Source: Pelagibacteraceae bacterium AG-426-G09 (lineage in GTDB: Bacteria > Pseudomonadota > Alphaproteobacteria > Pelagibacterales > Pelagibacteraceae). From it: 64,000 nt of DNA. The stretch is taken from contig QCNR01000002.1 of NCBI GenBank assembly GCA_003210075.1, positions 1 through 64,000 of the forward strand, written 5' to 3'. The stretch's first letter is position 1; each line of letters starts with the position of its first letter. The notes under the pieces were generated by a model. The model ran no database searches. It was not told the origin of the DNA and saw only the letters and a list, made by a program, of their open reading frames with translations. Position numbers and translations under genes: made by a program. Positions 62,131 to 64,000 of the stretch are shown here, piece after piece.

Positions 62131-62775
62131 CTAAAATTGCTTACCTAGTGAGATACTTCCAGTAAGACCGTCTAAGCTTCTCAAAGAAACACTGTTGTCG
62201 CTGTTTGATGAGTTAACAGTTGCTCCGTCAAATTCTAGATACTTTCCTTCAAGTCTTACAAAGAAAGCGTCCATATCAACATCGTAACCGAAACCTAACA
62301 TAGTACCATCCAGAGATGTATCTCCGTATGAACCACCAGTTCCTAAGTCTTCTTGAGTTAGAACGTCTACACTCATAACACCAGCTTTGATGTAAGCATT
62401 ATCAGTAATGTTAAATGCTACATAACCAGTTGTTAATTTGTCGAACTCAACTTTTAATTTGTTGGTCTTTGAAGTTCTTGTCGCTGTTGTAGTATGGTCT
62501 AATTTAGTTGTTTCAACTGTATCAGATTCCAACCCTTCAGTAACAATATCAAAACCTACTGCAAATTTACCAAAATCTACTTCAGCAAATATTGAAGTGT
62601 AACCAACACCAGCTATTTCAGTATCTTCTGCAGATTGTGTCTCTGTAGATGATTCACGAGCTGTCGCAGCAAATAAACCTCCATTAGCTGAAACTCCAGC
62701 TGAGAAGTCCATCGCCATTGAGCTAGGTGCGAAGGCAAAAAGAGCAAGTATAATTGCACAAAAAGTTTTTTTCAT
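62131..62775 (-). CDS. Small outer-membrane beta-barrel protein
   Basis: This 214-residue protein has a signal peptide (about 1-21, ending SMA) and alternating hydrophobic/polar strands separated by short loops. It ends in GSISLGKQF; the terminal phenylalanine is the usual BAM recognition residue. Repeated glycine-aromatic strands suggest an eight-stranded barrel, but no specific family is recognised. A GGAAA Shine-Dalgarno precedes the start, and codon use looks like a well-expressed gene. Confidence 0.78.
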   Translation of the reverse strand: MKKTFCAIILALFAFAPSSMAMDFSAGVSANGGLFAATARESSTETQSAEDTEIAGVGYTSIFAEVDFGKFAVGFDIVTEGLESDTVETTKLDHTTTATRTSKTNKLKVEFDKLTTGYVAFNITDNAYIKAGVMSVDVLTQEDLGTGGSYGDTSLDGTMLGFGYDVDMDAFFVRLEGKYLEFDGATVNSSNSDNSVSLRSLDGLTGSISLGKQF

Positions 62776-62977
62776 TTTTTTTCCTTTATATTAAGTATTT
62801 ATATATAAAAACTGCTATTTCTTAACAATCATTCGACTTTATTGCACTCTATAAATTTAATTAAAATGTAGTTTTTTTTTCTATGTGATAATAATACAAC
62901 AAAAAAACATTGTATTATATGGCTTATTTAACATGTGGGTTATATCAACTTTAAATTGAAATTTATCTTTTTTAAAT
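62776..62977. promoter_or_regulatory. Spacer upstream of the outer-membrane protein gene
   Basis: About 200 A+T-rich bases. A perfect 9-bp inverted repeat, ATAATACAA 62891-62899 / TTGTATTAT 62910-62918, has a 10-base loop. It could be a weak end for the pentapeptide transcript or an operator for the outer-membrane gene. No reading frame of note is present. Confidence 0.4.
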
Positions 62978-63484
62978 TTACTTACAAATACCAATCGATT
63001 CTGCTGCACAAATTTTTCCATCTGTCCATATTGCTTTGTTTAAATTAGCCCCCTCAAATTTAGCATCATTTATATTTGAGTCGGTAAAATTTGCTTCCAT
63101 TAAATTGGCATTTGTAAAATTTACACCCAACAATGTTGCTCCTGTAAAATTTACCCTTATAAGATTGGAGCTTGTGAAATTTGACTTTTCTAGATTAGCC
63201 CCCTGAAGATTGGCCTCATATAAATTTGCCCTTATAAATGAAGACTCAGAAAAAGTTCCAAAAGCAAGAATAGAATTCATCATTATACTTTTATCAAAAT
63301 TAACTTTTATAAAGCTTGAAAATGAAAGATTAGAATTTGGTAAATAACTACCTGCTAAATTTTGTTCTTCCGAAAATCTACAATTAGTATAATCAACACT
63401 GTCTCCAATTGGATCGTCGCAACCTGCATAAGCTTTAAATGAAAATAATGCAAAAATAATTACAAATAGTATTTTTTTTATCAT
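62978..63484 (-). CDS. Secreted pentapeptide-repeat protein
   Basis: This 168-residue protein has a signal peptide (about 1-20, ending AYA) and then a run of pentapeptide repeats of the A(D/N)LxX type: SFIRANLYEANLQGANLEKSN and LLGVNFTNANLMEANFTDSN. They fold as a right-handed quadrilateral helix. Four cysteines flank the repeats. The function is unknown. Its start overlaps the AzlD stop by 4 bases. Confidence 0.9.
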   Translation of the reverse strand: MIKKILFVIIFALFSFKAYAGCDDPIGDSVDYTNCRFSEEQNLAGSYLPNSNLSFSSFIKVNFDKSIMMNSILAFGTFSESSFIRANLYEANLQGANLEKSNFTSSNLIRVNFTGATLLGVNFTNANLMEANFTDSNINDAKFEGANLNKAIWTDGKICAAESIGICK

Positions 63485-63804
63485 ATATAACTATTAATTA
63501 TAGTTAATATGATAGCAGAAAAAATGGTAGGATAAACTAAGTTTTTTTTTGTTATGTAATAAATCAATATTGCAAAAATTATAACAATAATTCGTGATAA
63601 ATAAGTAGTATCAATAAGGTCCCCATTTGGAAATATAACAACTCTGGAAATTAATGCCGCCAAAGTTGAATAAGCTAAACAATTAAACCATCTGTATATT
63701 TTTGAATTTTCATTAATCTTCATTGATGTAATAACACCAAGAAATCTAGATATATAAGTTGCAAATGATGTTACTATAATTGCTAGAACTATTTCAATTG
63801 ACAT
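63481..63804 (-). CDS. AzlD-family branched-chain amino acid export subunit
   Basis: This 107-residue membrane protein has three to four hydrophobic segments and the AzlD pattern (ATYISRFLGVI near the N-terminus, AYSTLAALISRVVIFP). With AzlC it exports branched-chain amino acids or related compounds. It overlaps the AzlC gene by 11 bases. Confidence 0.82.
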   Translation of the reverse strand: MSIEIVLAIIVTSFATYISRFLGVITSMKINENSKIYRWFNCLAYSTLAALISRVVIFPNGDLIDTTYLSRIIVIIFAILIYYITKKNLVYPTIFSAIILTIINSYI

Positions 63805-64000
63805 TTTTCTCTCCTAAAAAAAATCCTATTGTACCTGCAGTAGTGCCCCCTATCAAAATACACCATTCTGGAGAGATTAAATAAAATATTGGACTTAAAA
63901 TGAAACCTAAGATAATTGCAATTGAAACACTTTTAGATTTCATAACTCCGATCATGACACACATGAAGTAGATAGGATTAACTATTGCTAATCCAATCAT
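63794..64000 (-). CDS. AzlC-family branched-chain amino acid exporter, 5' part outside window
   Basis: The frame is open to the right edge, so the N-terminus is outside. The visible 68 residues have two or three hydrophobic segments (PIYFMCVMIGVM, ILGFILSPIFYLIS, GTTAGTIGFFLG) and end just inside azlD, as is usual for azlC-azlD pairs. The partial nature limits certainty, but the partner gene supports AzlC. Confidence 0.72.
   Translation of the reverse strand: MIGLAIVNPIYFMCVMIGVMKSKSVSIAIILGFILSPIFYLISPEWCILIGGTTAGTIGFFLGEKNVN

Noticed and set aside
1..64000. tRNA, rRNA, CRISPR, insertion sequence or prophage
   Set aside because: Every spacer is short and none shows a cloverleaf, spaced direct-repeat array, transposase frame or phage gene.

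Overview
The window reads as a chromosomal segment of a SAR11-type marine alphaproteobacterium (Pelagibacterales, 'Candidatus Pelagibacter'-like). The base composition is strongly A+T-rich. Genes touch or overlap by a few bases, and no gene-free stretch exceeds about 200 bases. The gene content is typical of the group: methylated-amine oxidation, many high-affinity ABC importers, type III glutamine-synthetase relatives and very few regulators. I saw no tRNA, rRNA, CRISPR array, insertion sequence or prophage. The sub-clade cannot be told from the sequence alone.

Region 1 (1-28.7 kb) is a nearly complete route for eating methylated amines. Tmm oxidises trimethylamine to TMAO. A TMAO/glycine-betaine-type ABC importer (binding protein 13887-14834, ATPase 11780-12811, fused double permease 9623-11776) brings in the substrate. 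Tdm (14958-17294) splits TMAO into dimethylamine and formaldehyde. An N-methylglutamate synthase (mgsABC, 20624-23806), a GmaS-like ligase (26244-27569) and a heterotetrameric sarcosine oxidase/N-methylglutamate dehydrogenase (soxB-soxD-soxA at the left edge, soxA cut by the window) process monomethylamine. Fhs (3284-4963) recovers ATP from the tetrahydrofolate-bound carbon, and an Amt channel handles ammonium. The dimethylamine to monomethylamine step has no recognisable known enzyme in the window. An orphan FAD oxidoreductase (17741-19066) and an extra glutamine-synthetase-like protein (19134-20603) sit exactly where such an enzyme would be expected. Glycerol kinase, GpsA, a MORN-repeat protein and a small membrane protein share the transporter strand.

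Region 2 (28.7-44.1 kb) is mixed core and accessory metabolism: a cupin, BamB and YfgM (outer-membrane assembly and quality control), aconitase, a LysE exporter, CsaA, ArgE, an NCS1 transporter, aldehyde dehydrogenase, an agmatinase-family ureohydrolase, a putative secreted HExxH protease, a membrane cyclophilin, and a fused 3-hydroxyacyl-CoA dehydrogenase/enoyl-CoA hydratase.

Region 3 (44.1-62.0 kb) looks like an uptake-and-degradation island. A PotABCD-type importer lies on the same strand behind an EutA-like racemase/isomerase and a DoeA/creatinase-like hydrolase. Divergent from these is a tight operon of LLM flavin monooxygenase, DUF1185 protein, alpha/beta hydrolase, aldehyde dehydrogenase and an EamA transporter. 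It is followed by a Liv-type binding protein and, convergent to that, the livG-F-H-M transporter with a ProC-like protein and a periplasmic thioredoxin. The substrate of this island is not evident and it is the best candidate here for an undescribed pathway. The right end carries a small outer-membrane barrel, a pentapeptide-repeat protein and AzlD/AzlC (AzlC cut by the window edge).

Regulation looks minimal. One winged-helix protein lies next to tdm. Intrinsic terminators follow each of the three ABC binding-protein genes, which probably sets binding protein to permease ratios. Possible Shine-Dalgarno-adjacent hairpins precede two operons.
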